A stretch of 64,000 bases of DNA from Acidobacteriaceae bacterium (lineage in GTDB: Bacteria > Acidobacteriota > Terriglobia > Terriglobales > Acidobacteriaceae). The position numbers were made by a program, and so were the translations under genes. Shown here in pieces: positions 1-10,113 of the stretch. A model generated the notes under the pieces. It worked only from the letters and a program-made list of their open reading frames with translations, did not search any database and had not been told where the DNA came from. Positions within the stretch are counted from its first letter, which is position 1. Each line of letters begins with the position of its first letter. The stretch covers positions 992,001 through 1,056,000 of the forward strand of contig JAPWKE010000003.1 in the NCBI GenBank assembly GCA_028283655.1, read 5' to 3'.

Positions 1-172
1 CGTGGCGCGCGTGCGTGGCAGAGTACGTCCCGATGCCCGCGGCCGTCAGACCGGCAGCGGCCAGAAAGGCACGGCGCGTCATAGGCGCGCGAGGCGTGCG
101 AACGGAGGCCAGGTGAATGCGACGCGTGTCGAAGGGCCCCGAGGAGTTGGGTTGGGTGGAGCTCCTGGGCAT
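1..172 (-). CDS. N-terminus of a Tat-exported protein (partial, possibly a metallophosphoesterase)
   Basis: Only the first 57 codons are present; the gene leaves the window at its left edge. The reading frame contains MTRRAFLAAAGL, a twin-arginine signal (RRxFL followed by an Ala/Gly/Leu-rich core), so folded export through the Tat pathway is expected. Two starts are possible: position 172, which gives about 30 extra residues, or position 81 directly at the Tat motif; neither has a convincing ribosome site. The sequence after the core (TYSATHARH) recalls acidobacterial YkuE-like metallophosphoesterases, but this is a weak guess because no catalytic part is visible. It is divergent from the M24 peptidase gene. 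Confidence 0.5.
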   Translation of the reverse strand, partial: MPRSSTQPNSSGPFDTRRIHLASVRTPRAPMTRRAFLAAAGLTAAGIGTYSATHARH

Positions 173-278
173 GCTTCATGATACCGGGCTTGATGTCATA
201 ACGTCTCGTGCAGTGATCGAAGTTGCTCCGTGAAGGTGCCTCAGAGGGTTCTCACAAGTACCCTTCTTAAGACGTAAA

Positions 279-1382
279 ATGAAGACGATGCAGTTTGGTG
301 AAAGACGCAAAAAAGCTCTGCGCAGCGCACTGGATTCAGGTCTCGACGGGTTGATCGTAACCCATGGCCCGGACGTCCGCTGGTTGAGCGGCTTTACCGG
401 TTCCAGTGGTGCCGTGGCGATCCGGAAGGGTTCGCCAGCGGTTCTGTTTACGGATGGCCGCTACACTACGCAGGCCAAAGCCCAGGCCGCAGGCTTGAGC
501 GTAAAGATCGGCAAAGGCGCTCCCGGCACGCTTGCTGCAGCATGGCTGGCAGCGCGTGGGGCAAAACGTTGCGGCTTTGAACCAGCCGAAACCACCGTCT
601 CCGCCTTCGAAGCCATGCGCAAAGCCATCCCGTCTGCCGTTCGCCGCGGATTCCTTGTCGCAAAGCCCGGCCTCGTCAGCAGCCTCCGCGAGCTGAAGGA
701 CGTTGGCGAAATCGCAAAGATGCGCGCCGCCGCCGCACTTGGCTGCAGGCTTTTCAACGACAATCTGGACACCCTTTTGACCGGCACCGAAACCGAGGCG
801 GAGTTTGCTCTCCGTCTCGAAAGTGGTGCCCGCCGCGCCGGTGCCGACGGCATGAGCTTTGAGACGATCATCGCCGGGGCCACACGCTCCGCGTTGCCGC
901 ACGGCAAGGCCAGCGCCGCAAAGCTGCCGCGAAAAGGCTTCGTCACTGTGGACTTTGGAGTCGTGCTCAACGGCTACTGCTCGGACATGACCCGCACAAT
1001 CTATCGCGGCAAGGCCAGCAAGCGCGAGCGGGACGTGTATCATTCGGTGCTGGAAGCGCAGAACGCGGCAGTGGCCGCAGTGCGCTCCGGAGTGACCTGC
1101 GGCGAGGTGGACGAAGCCGCGCGCAGCGTGCTTCGTCGGGCCCGGTTGGACAAATGGTTTACGCACTCCACCGGCCACGGGGTCGGGTTGGAGATTCATG
1201 AAGGTCCGCGAGTAGCCGCCAAGCAAGCGCAACGGTTGGAAGCGGGCATGGTGATAACGATTGAGCCGGGAGTCTATCTACCCGGCGAGTGGGGAATTCG
1301 CATCGAAGATACGGTAGTGGTCACCGCAGACGGTTGCGAGGTCATCACCGCGGCAAGCCCCAAAGTTTGGATTCAGAAGTAA
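279..1382 (+). CDS. M24 family aminopeptidase P / Xaa-Pro peptidase
   Basis: The 367-residue protein is a cytoplasmic metallopeptidase that should remove N-terminal residues before proline or cleave Xaa-Pro dipeptides. Residues 1-130 form the creatinase-like N-terminal domain and about 145-360 the pita-bread M24 domain. The five expected metal ligands can be read off: D225 (VDFG), D236 (CSDMTR), H300 (STGHGVG), E329 (TIEPG) and E343 (RIED). The length is typical of short bacterial aminopeptidase P/PepQ proteins. The ATG at 279 lacks a strong ribosome site, and an ATG at 288 is an alternative. The gene lies 22 nt upstream of accB and may be cotranscribed with it, an order common in bacteria. 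Whether it prefers dipeptides or longer peptides cannot be read from the sequence. Confidence 0.88.
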   Translation: MKTMQFGERRKKALRSALDSGLDGLIVTHGPDVRWLSGFTGSSGAVAIRKGSPAVLFTDGRYTTQAKAQAAGLSVKIGKGAPGTLAAAWLAARGAKRCGFEPAETTVSAFEAMRKAIPSAVRRGFLVAKPGLVSSLRELKDVGEIAKMRAAAALGCRLFNDNLDTLLTGTETEAEFALRLESGARRAGADGMSFETIIAGATRSALPHGKASAAKLPRKGFVTVDFGVVLNGYCSDMTRTIYRGKASKRERDVYHSVLEAQNAAVAAVRSGVTCGEVDEAARSVLRRARLDKWFTHSTGHGVGLEIHEGPRVAAKQAQRLEAGMVITIEPGVYLPGEWGIRIEDTVVVTADGCEVITAASPKVWIQK

Positions 1383-1404
1383 AGAAGGGAAAAGGAAGAC
1401 AAGA

Positions 1405-1899
1405 ATGGCTTCAGGACAGGATTTGAAAGAGCTGCGCGAACTGGTCGAATTTTTGAAGGCCAACGACATCGCCGAGTTTGAGCTCGAGCGCGACGACGTG
1501 AAGGTAGCGCTGAAGTTCTCGAACGCGATCGTTCAGCCTGCTGCACAGATCACCTATGCGGCCCCCGCAGGCGCTCCGGCAGCTTCGGCTCCGGCTGCTG
1601 CACTCGCTGCAGCTCCCGCGACCGCCCCGGCAGCAGCATCTGCTCCCGTGGACGAAACCGCAGGTGCGCATATCGTAAAGTCGCCGATCGTCGGCACTTT
1701 CTACGCCGCTCCTTCGCCGGACGCAGACGCCTTTGTGAAGCTCGGAGACAACGTCTCCAAGGGTAAGGTCATCTGCATCGTCGAAGCGATGAAGCTGATG
1801 AACGAGATCGAATCCGACGCCTCAGGCGAGATCGTAAAGATCTTCGTCGAAACCGGCAGCCCGGTCGAGTACGGCCAGCCGCTGTTCGCAATCAAGTAG
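1405..1899 (+). CDS. accB: Biotin carboxyl carrier protein of acetyl-CoA carboxylase
   Basis: This 164-residue protein carries the biotin that shuttles CO2 from biotin carboxylase to carboxyltransferase in the first step of fatty-acid synthesis. The C-terminal biotinyl domain (about 88-164) contains EAMKLMNEI, with K130 as the biotinylated lysine. Residues 50-82 are an Ala/Pro-rich flexible linker, as in other AccB proteins, and the N-terminal 40 residues are the usual acidic/helical segment. AGGAAGA just upstream of the ATG can serve as ribosome site. accC follows after 76 nt, the standard accBC operon arrangement; accA and accD are not in the window. Confidence 0.97.
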   Translation: MASGQDLKELRELVEFLKANDIAEFELERDDVKVALKFSNAIVQPAAQITYAAPAGAPAASAPAAALAAAPATAPAAASAPVDETAGAHIVKSPIVGTFYAAPSPDADAFVKLGDNVSKGKVICIVEAMKLMNEIESDASGEIVKIFVETGSPVEYGQPLFAIK

Positions 1900-1975
1900 C
1901 GTGTTTCGGAGGGAACTGCGTTTGCTTAAGTCGCAGAGACTTTCCAGCAGTTCTTCCTAACTAAGGACGGATTTG

Positions 1976-3319
<1,344 letters not shown>

Positions 3320-3362
3320 GCTCGCTTGCTAGTTGAAGAACTCTCCGTAAATGACTCAAAGA

Positions 3363-3390
3363 AAAGGTCCGGCGCAAGCCGGGCCTTTCT
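3363..3390 (+). terminator. Rho-independent terminator after accC
   Basis: AAAGGTCCGGC, loop GCAA and GCCGGGCCTTT form a GC-rich hairpin followed by TCTTCTC. It lies 44 nt after the accC stop and separates accBC from thiE. Confidence 0.85.
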
Positions 3391-3508
3391 TCTCGCACAG
3401 GCGGAAACAATTACGAAACGGTTACGCAGAGTACTTGCCGTTCTCCCTCATTCGGGAGCACACTAACCACCTTGCCGGGCTATCCGGTCCCATAGAGGCG
3501 TTCCAGCC

Positions 3509-4138
3509 ATGACGATGCTGCCGAAGTTCTACCCCATCCTCGACAAAGAAACCCTCGACCGCCGCGGCATCCGCGTCAGCTGCTTCGCCGGGGAACTCGC
3601 CCGCGCCGGGGTCAAACTCCTCCAGCTTCGCGACAAGCGCGGCGAACCGCAGGAGGTCCTGCGTTCGGCCAGCGCCATCAAGCACGCCTTCGACGGCACT
3701 CACTGCCAGCTCGTGCTGAACGACCGTGCCGATCTCGCCAGGCTCGCAGGCTGGAGCGGCGTACACGTCGGCCATACCGACATGCCTCCCGCCGAGGTCC
3801 GCGAGCTTCTGCTGACCGACGCCTTTGTCGGCGTCTCCACGCACAACGACCAGCAGGTGCTGGCCGCAGACGCAGGCTGCGCCGACTACGTCGCCATCGG
3901 CCCCATCTTCGCCACCGGGACCAAGCTCGACGCCGACCCGGTCGTCGGCCTCGAAGGTCTCCGCCGCGCCCGCGCTCTCACCCGCAAGCCCATCGTGGCC
4001 ATCGGCGGCATCACGCGCCAGAACGCGCAGAGCGTCCTCGACGCAGGTGCGGACTGCGTCGCCGTCATCGGCGGCCTCTTCATCCCCGGAGAGCGTCCCG
4101 GCAAGGTCGCCTCCGACTTCCTTGAACTGCTCGGCTAA
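3509..4138 (+). CDS. thiE: Thiamine-phosphate synthase
   Basis: The 209-residue TIM-barrel enzyme joins HMP pyrophosphate and thiazole phosphate to make thiamine phosphate. Family signatures in order are LQLRDK near residue 34 (pyrophosphate binding), LNDRADLA near residue 70, GVHVGHTDMP, IGPIFATGTK near 130 and the phosphate-binding glycines of VAIGGI and VAVIGGL. The length matches ThiE (about 210). No other thiamine gene lies nearby, and I saw no convincing TPP riboswitch in the roughly 120 bases between the accC terminator and the start. It stands alone or shares transcription with the permease 64 nt downstream. Confidence 0.93.
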   Translation: MTMLPKFYPILDKETLDRRGIRVSCFAGELARAGVKLLQLRDKRGEPQEVLRSASAIKHAFDGTHCQLVLNDRADLARLAGWSGVHVGHTDMPPAEVRELLLTDAFVGVSTHNDQQVLAADAGCADYVAIGPIFATGTKLDADPVVGLEGLRRARALTRKPIVAIGGITRQNAQSVLDAGADCVAVIGGLFIPGERPGKVASDFLELLG

Positions 4139-4202
4139 GAACGCCACAAGCCAGCCAAGCTTTTCGCTTCGCGCATCGCCGCCGCAATGCTAGGGTGAGG
4201 CT

Positions 4203-5648
4203 GTGACTTCTGAACAGCAGAGTGGCGACACTCACCTCGTCAAAAGCCTTGGCCTCTTTTCGGCCACGGCCATCGTGATGGGCTCTATGATCGGCTCGGG
4301 CATCTTCATCGTTCCCGCCGAGATGAGCCGTACTCTGGCCTCGCCCGCCTTGCTCATCGCAGCCTGGCTGGTCACCGCGTTCATGACCATCGTCGGCGCG
4401 CTCAGCTATGGGGAGCTCGCCGCCATGATGCCCAGGGCTGGCGGCCAGTATGTCTACCTCCGCGAAGGCCTAGGCCCGGTCTGGGGCTTCCTCTACGGCT
4501 GGACGCTCTTTCTCGTCATCCAGACAGGAACCATAGCTGCTGTAGCGGTGGCGTTTGCCAAATTCCTCGGCGTCTTCTTCCCCTCGGTCAGCCAGTCGCG
4601 CTGGATCTGGCACATGGGGCAGGGCAACGTCGGCCTCAACACCGCCAACCTCTCCGCCATGGTCGTGCTGGTTCTGCTCACCTGGCTGAACACGCGCGGC
4701 GTCAAGCTCGGTGCGGCCGTACAGAACATCTTCACCAGCGCCAAGGTGCTGGCTCTGCTCGGTGTCATCGCCGTCGGGCTCATCGCGCGCAACGCCGGGG
4801 CCATCGCCTCCAACTTCGGCAAAAACTTCTGGGTCAACTCCAACTGGCACAGCCAGCAGTTGCTGGACGTCGGAGCAAACGGCCACTTCGCTCTGGTCGG
4901 CGTCTTCACCCTCGTCGCGGTCGTGCAGGTCGGCTCGCTCTTCAGCTCAGACGCCTGGAACAACGTCACCTTCACCGCCGGGGAGATCACCAATCCCAAG
5001 CGCAACCTGCCGCTCTCGCTGGTTCTGGGCACAGGCATCGTTCTCGCGCTCTATATCGCCTGCAATTTCGTTTATCTAAGTGTTTTGCCGATGGTTGGCA
5101 TCGCCATGGCCCCGCAGGACCGTGTCGCCACAGCCGTCATGCAGGTCGCATTTGGCGCAGTCGGCGCCAAGCTGATGTCCGCAGCCATTCTGGTCAGCAC
5201 CTTCGGCTGCGCCAATGGAATGGTGCTCGCCGGGGCCCGCGTCTACTACGCCATGAGCGGCGACCGGCTCTTCTTCGCGGCAACTGGAAAGCTTGATCCG
5301 AAGACGGGCGTACCGCGCAACGCCCTTTGGTTGCAATGTGTTTGGGCCTGCCTGCTCTGCCTCAGCGGACAGTACGGAAACCTGCTCGATTACGTCATTT
5401 TCGCGGTCTTGCTCTTCTACATCCTGACGATTGTGGCCCTCTTCCGCCTTCGTCAGACCCGTCCCGAAGCGCCTCGACCGTACAAAGCGTTCGGTTATCC
5501 GCTTCTGCCAGGTTGCTACATTGTGATTGCCACGTTCATTTGTGGTGTACTTTTACGGTATAAGCCGCAATACACTTGGCCGGGGTTAGGGATCGTGCTG
5601 CTTGGTCTGCCGGTCTACTTTCTGTGGCAACGTAAATCGGCAGCCTAA
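4203..5648 (+). CDS. APC-family amino-acid permease
   Basis: The 481-residue inner-membrane protein has about 12 hydrophobic segments and the APC signature GSMIGSGIFIVPAEMS in its first helix, which forms part of the substrate and proton site. It should import or exchange amino acids, but the substrate is not evident; the LAT/basic-amino-acid branch is possible. Translation starts at GTG 4203. The C-terminal half contains the usual RPYKAFGYP loop before the last two helices. A second, clearly different APC permease follows 35 nt downstream on the same strand, so the two are probably cotranscribed. Confidence 0.88.
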   Translation: MTSEQQSGDTHLVKSLGLFSATAIVMGSMIGSGIFIVPAEMSRTLASPALLIAAWLVTAFMTIVGALSYGELAAMMPRAGGQYVYLREGLGPVWGFLYGWTLFLVIQTGTIAAVAVAFAKFLGVFFPSVSQSRWIWHMGQGNVGLNTANLSAMVVLVLLTWLNTRGVKLGAAVQNIFTSAKVLALLGVIAVGLIARNAGAIASNFGKNFWVNSNWHSQQLLDVGANGHFALVGVFTLVAVVQVGSLFSSDAWNNVTFTAGEITNPKRNLPLSLVLGTGIVLALYIACNFVYLSVLPMVGIAMAPQDRVATAVMQVAFGAVGAKLMSAAILVSTFGCANGMVLAGARVYYAMSGDRLFFAATGKLDPKTGVPRNALWLQCVWACLLCLSGQYGNLLDYVIFAVLLFYILTIVALFRLRQTRPEAPRPYKAFGYPLLPGCYIVIATFICGVLLRYKPQYTWPGLGIVLLGLPVYFLWQRKSAA

Positions 5649-5683
5649 CGCTGCCGGGTACTTCCAGAGACGTAAGGAAACGC

Positions 5684-7234
5684 ATGTCGAATTTGCTGAA
5701 GGTGAAGCCGCTATCCGCCATTATGGGAGAAGCGACAGAGACGGGCGAGCACACGCTGAAACGGTCGCTCGGTTCAGGAAGCCTGATCGCGCTGGGTATC
5801 GGCGCCATTATCGGTACGGGAATCTTCGTGCTGACAGGTACGGTCGCCGCGCAGTACGCTGGCCCGGGTGTGGTCTGGTCGTTCATTGCTGCCGCCATCG
5901 GTTGCGTCTTCGCTGGCCTCTGCTACGCCGAGTTCTCCGCGATGATTCCGGTCGCCGGTTCGGCCTACACCTACGGCTACGCCACGCTCGGTGAGCTCTT
6001 TGCCTGGATCATCGGCTGGGATCTCGTGCTCGAGTACGCCTTCGGCGCAGCCACCGTCTGCTCCGGCTGGTCCGGCTACGTGCTTTCGCTCGGCCAGGAC
6101 TTCGGACTTCGTCTCCCGCCTGAACTCGCCGGAACACCTGGCTCTGTCTTCGTCCTCTATGAGGGCCACTGGGAGTTCCTCGGCCGTGTTCAGCAGAAGC
6201 TGCTCAACAGCGGCGTCGACTGGCACACCCTGCCGCAGCGTCACGGCATCTTCAATCTCGTGGCGTTCGTTGGCATCATGCTCGTCACCACGATCCTAGT
6301 AATCGGCGTCAAGGAGTCGGCGAACTTCAACACCGTCATCGTTGCCGTCAAGCTCTTCGTGCTGGTCGTCTTCCTCATCGTCGGTGGCAACACGCTCTTC
6401 CACCACCCCGAACTGATGAAGGTCAACTGGCATCCGTTCCTTCCGCCCAACACCGGCAAGTTCGGTGACTACGGCTGGTCGGGCGTGCTTCGAGGCGCAG
6501 GCGTCATCTTCTTCGCCTATATCGGCTTTGACGCTGTCTCTACCGCAGCACAGGAAGCCAAGAACCCAAAGAAGGACATGCCCCGCGGCATCCTTGGTTC
6601 GCTGGTCATCTGCACCATCCTGTACATCCTGGTCGCGCTCGTGCTCACCGCGCTGATCAACTACAAGTACCTGAACCTGCCCGACGCGCTCGCAGTCGGC
6701 ATCGACGCTACCGGCGTTCGCTGGGGCGCTCTGCTGGTCAAGATCGGCGCACTCGGCGGTCTCTCTTCGACGATGGTCGTGATGCTGCTCGGTCAGAGCC
6801 GCGTCTTCTTCTCCATGTCGAAGGACGGTCTGCTGCCGAAGTTCTTCTCCACCATCCACCCGAAGTTCCGCACCCCGTGGATCTCGTCGATCACCGTCGG
6901 CCTCGTCGTTGCGACCTTCTCCTCGCTGATTCCGCTGGCAAAGCTCGGTGAGATGTGCTCGATCGGTACGCTGCTCGCGTTCATCATCGTCTGCGCTGGC
7001 GTCTGGGTGCTGCGTAAGCGTTCGCCTGAGCTTCCTCGCCCCTTCCGCGCTCCGTGGATGCCCGTTACTCCGATCCTCGGCATCCTGATCTCGCTCGCCC
7101 TGATGGCAGGCCTTCCGTGGGAAACCTGGCTGCGCCTCTTCGTCTGGCTGGCAATCGGCCTGGTGATCTACTTCTCCTACAGCCGCAAACATAGCCGCGT
7201 ACAGAACTCGCTTCCGCCCGAGCCTCCTCACTAG
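5684..7234 (+). CDS. APC-superfamily amino-acid permease (cationic amino-acid transporter type)
   Basis: The 516-residue membrane protein belongs to the YfnA/CAT-like branch. It has GIGAIIGTGIFVLTG in helix 1, YAEFSAMIPVAGSAYTY in helices 2-3, a conserved FFAYIGFDAVSTAAQE segment near residue 280, and the PFRAPWMP loop before the last helices. About 12-14 membrane spans are expected. Such proteins take up branched-chain, cationic or other amino acids; the exact substrate is not predictable here. It follows another APC gene by 35 nt and is closed by a strong bidirectional hairpin at 7256-7283. Confidence 0.9.
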   Translation: MSNLLKVKPLSAIMGEATETGEHTLKRSLGSGSLIALGIGAIIGTGIFVLTGTVAAQYAGPGVVWSFIAAAIGCVFAGLCYAEFSAMIPVAGSAYTYGYATLGELFAWIIGWDLVLEYAFGAATVCSGWSGYVLSLGQDFGLRLPPELAGTPGSVFVLYEGHWEFLGRVQQKLLNSGVDWHTLPQRHGIFNLVAFVGIMLVTTILVIGVKESANFNTVIVAVKLFVLVVFLIVGGNTLFHHPELMKVNWHPFLPPNTGKFGDYGWSGVLRGAGVIFFAYIGFDAVSTAAQEAKNPKKDMPRGILGSLVICTILYILVALVLTALINYKYLNLPDALAVGIDATGVRWGALLVKIGALGGLSSTMVVMLLGQSRVFFSMSKDGLLPKFFSTIHPKFRTPWISSITVGLVVATFSSLIPLAKLGEMCSIGTLLAFIIVCAGVWVLRKRSPELPRPFRAPWMPVTPILGILISLALMAGLPWETWLRLFVWLAIGLVIYFSYSRKHSRVQNSLPPEPPH

Positions 7235-7255
7235 AGACGGTGGTGCAAGCAAAAG

Positions 7256-7283
7256 AAAAGGCCCGGCAATTGCCGGGCCTTTT
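7256..7283 (+). terminator. Bidirectional Rho-independent terminator
   Basis: AAAAGGCCCGGC, loop AATT and GCCGGGCCTTTT form a perfect 12-bp stem with A- and T-rich flanks. It lies between the converging permease gene and the minus-strand gene ending at 7314 and can terminate both. Confidence 0.88.
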
Positions 7284-7313
7284 CACGTCCGCTGAATACG
7301 AGGCTCACGAGAC

Positions 7314-10046
7314 TCAGGGGGCTGGAGTAGGGATAGGAACACCGCCCGCAGCCGGAACCGCCACCGCAGGCTTGCTGGCGCTTGCGGTGGTCGATGCCTT
7401 GCCTGAGCCTGCGGCCGACGGCTTGCTTGAATGGCTGCTGGAGCTCTTGTGCGTCGGCGCCGGACTGGTCATCGGCACGTTGGCCGAGTCGATCGGCGTC
7501 GGGTTGTCGCGCAGCTTGAAGAAGAGCGTGCTTCCGCTCACAGGATGCGGCACCTGCAGCGTCAGACCCGTGTAGCCATCCGGTACAGGCGTCGGGTTCG
7601 CAAACGCCGGATCGTTGGAGATAGCCTGCACCAGGAAGAACGAGTTCCCGGTAAGCGTGCAGGGCTGGCTCATCTCCGCCGGGCACTGCAGCCCCGTGAA
7701 CGTCGGCAGGCGAACCAGCGTTACCAGCGGAATCCAGTCGCTGGCCGTCGAGCCGTCCTCGTTCGCATCCGTTCCCTTGGCCGGGAAGAGAGCGCGCACG
7801 TGGAGAGCTCCGAAAGCCGACGGGCCGAACGATCGCGACGGGTCGAGTGTGGCGACAATCGTGTGTGGATCCTGTAGCAGAAGTCCGCCGGAGGGGGCCA
7901 GCGAGAGCGTTGCATGCAACGTTCCGTCAATCGTTTCAATTTCGACGAAACCGCTCCGCGGGAAGTTGGTTTTGCTCTTCAACGTGAAGGTCAGGCGCGA
8001 AGTCAGCGGAAGGTCATCGGCGCTGGTCAGCGTGATAATCGGATCGCTGGCCGGGTCAGGGGACTTCGATAGCAGCATGACCGAAGGCCGCGCAACTGTA
8101 ACATTTACCGGCTGGTTAAAGCTGCGGCCATCGCTCAGCGAGATCTGCGCGGAGAGGTGATCGTCGACCTTCGTCGGCGGAACGGACGCGTTCTCGGGCA
8201 GGGAAAGGTGCAGCACGCCACCCTGCGGTTGGCCCTGTGGTTTGAAGACCAGGTCGCCAACATTGATGTGTGAAATCGTTTCAAGACCGGTTCCACGGAC
8301 AGCAATATTCCGGTCCCCGGCATGAAGCTCGATCTCGGTAACCTTGGCGGGAGCCAGATAGGTTCGAGCAGAAAGCGTGTCCGCCTTCGGCTGGCCAAAC
8401 TGTTGAATCTCAACGTTTAAGTCGCCCGGAGTGCTGGCATCGTTCAGCGGCAGAGTCACGGCCAGGGGTGCTGGCGTGCCTGTTGGAACATCCGGTTGCG
8501 GATCAGGCTTGAACTCCAGATGCAGCGGCGAGTTCATTCCCGCAGGTTGCGCCGTAATGTGATGAACGCAAGCCGTTCCCGAAGAAATCAGCAGCATTTT
8601 CGCGGTTGTTCCCGTGATCAGGTTGGAGCTGGCAACGATATGCCACTCACCGCCCGGAAGCTGCTGCAGCGGTACGGTGGGACCATCAAACGGATCAAAT
8701 CCCCAAAAACCCTTAATTGTTCCCGTCAAATACACCGGTGCCGGTTGCGGCTTGGCAGGAGGCTCTGGCTGCGCAGGCTTGCTTCCCGGGGCGCCTGGCG
8801 TGCCCAGCGAGGGCTGCACCAGGCTCTTAGGCATCGGCAACTCGTGGCGCTGGAACGGATGCTCACCCGTCTGCAGGACCAGGCCGCCTTGGTACGGATC
8901 AGCGGTGAGCGGGATGTCTGCTTCCTTCGGCGCGCCGGGAGGCGTATTCAGATGCAGCACGATGTTGTGTGCGAGGTTCGTGGAGAAGACGAGCGGAGCG
9001 CCTTCAATGGGCACAGCCACGTTGGGCTGCAGCAGGCACGTTACGTGGTCGGCCTCAGCCAAACGTAGCGGCGGCGTCACGGACTTCGTCACCGCAGGAA
9101 GACCGATCACCAGTACCGATTTCGGATTGTGGAACGACGGCGGCGTATTGAGTCGCAGATTCAGTGCCGATCCCTGGGGGAAGGCGATCGCTGGAATGTA
9201 CTGGTACTGCGCACTGTGCAGGTTGCTCATCAGGCGCACAAGGTCCACGATGGCACCGACATAGGCGGAGTAAAGACCCGCTCCTGCAGCCTGCGTATAG
9301 CTTGCCTGATTGATAAAGTCCGAGCTTGCGCCGTTCGAGAGTTGCTGCGCGATGGTCTGTCCATGACCGTCGTCGAGCAGCGTCTGTGTGCCGGTTTGCG
9401 TCAGGCAGGTGAACTGCGTGTCGATGGGACGCTTGAAGCAGTCTTCATTCGGCTTGAGGTTCAGGGTTCGCGCCAGCAGGTCGGAGTGCTTCTGCAGGTC
9501 TTTCGCGTCTGAAGGGGGAACTCGGCGAATGCTGGCTAGGTACTTCTCGATGCGTGCCTGTTCAAAGCCTGCCTCGACGAGATCCTGCTGCGCACGGACG
9601 AAGACGCCGGGCCGGCCGCGGACGGCGGACTTTAAGGTGGAGAAGTCGCCACCGGTCTCAGGGGCCATCAGGAGTACGACCTGCTGGGCTTCGTCGGGCA
9701 CGGTGATGAACGCGCCTTCCTGCTGCACCTTCTTGTTCCACGTCTCGATGCGGTTGAACCAGCTCTCGGGAGGGGGGTTGGTGGTGCCGCGCAGGAAGAC
9801 GCAGATCAGCAGGTAATGAACGGACTGAGAGGTGGGCAGGTCTGGATGGATCCAGAGCTTATCGCCCGGCTGCAGGTTTGGAACCTGCGCAATGTCAAGA
9901 GTTTGCGATCCGCGTGTGACGCGGACATCAATACGGGGGCCGACGAGGTCGAAACGACCATCGGCGGCTGCTGACGCCGTGGGGAACAGAGCGGCAACGG
10001 CGAGGACGGCGGGCAAAACGGATTTGCGAAAAGGCAGAAGTGCCAT
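7314..10046 (-). CDS. Large secreted protein of unknown function (910 aa)
   Basis: I do not recognise a family. The N-terminus (MALLPFRKSVLPAVLAVAALF, then TASAAA) is a Sec signal peptide with likely cleavage near residue 28. The middle alternates beta-rich stretches that look like Ig-like or surface-layer modules, with a Pro/Ala/Lys linker around residues 405-440. The last 55 residues are a Ser/Pro/Ala/Thr-rich low-complexity tail. No catalytic motif or transmembrane anchor is visible, and cysteines are few. It is probably a periplasmic or outer-surface structural protein. It is monocistronic, diverges from the acyltransferase gene, and ends at the shared terminator at 7256-7283. Confidence 0.8.
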   Translation of the reverse strand: MALLPFRKSVLPAVLAVAALFPTASAAADGRFDLVGPRIDVRVTRGSQTLDIAQVPNLQPGDKLWIHPDLPTSQSVHYLLICVFLRGTTNPPPESWFNRIETWNKKVQQEGAFITVPDEAQQVVLLMAPETGGDFSTLKSAVRGRPGVFVRAQQDLVEAGFEQARIEKYLASIRRVPPSDAKDLQKHSDLLARTLNLKPNEDCFKRPIDTQFTCLTQTGTQTLLDDGHGQTIAQQLSNGASSDFINQASYTQAAGAGLYSAYVGAIVDLVRLMSNLHSAQYQYIPAIAFPQGSALNLRLNTPPSFHNPKSVLVIGLPAVTKSVTPPLRLAEADHVTCLLQPNVAVPIEGAPLVFSTNLAHNIVLHLNTPPGAPKEADIPLTADPYQGGLVLQTGEHPFQRHELPMPKSLVQPSLGTPGAPGSKPAQPEPPAKPQPAPVYLTGTIKGFWGFDPFDGPTVPLQQLPGGEWHIVASSNLITGTTAKMLLISSGTACVHHITAQPAGMNSPLHLEFKPDPQPDVPTGTPAPLAVTLPLNDASTPGDLNVEIQQFGQPKADTLSARTYLAPAKVTEIELHAGDRNIAVRGTGLETISHINVGDLVFKPQGQPQGGVLHLSLPENASVPPTKVDDHLSAQISLSDGRSFNQPVNVTVARPSVMLLSKSPDPASDPIITLTSADDLPLTSRLTFTLKSKTNFPRSGFVEIETIDGTLHATLSLAPSGGLLLQDPHTIVATLDPSRSFGPSAFGALHVRALFPAKGTDANEDGSTASDWIPLVTLVRLPTFTGLQCPAEMSQPCTLTGNSFFLVQAISNDPAFANPTPVPDGYTGLTLQVPHPVSGSTLFFKLRDNPTPIDSANVPMTSPAPTHKSSSSHSSKPSAAGSGKASTTASASKPAVAVPAAGGVPIPTPAP

Positions 10047-10113
10047 GCTGCGAGTTTAGATGCGGAACGGCCTGCAAGGTTAGTTGTCTTCTCGTGGTAG
10101 TCTCGGCGAAGTT

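Noticed and set aside
6296-7252. A 318-codon open frame on the minus strand opposite the second permease
   Set aside because: Highly charged shadow that runs into the bidirectional terminator, with no domain.
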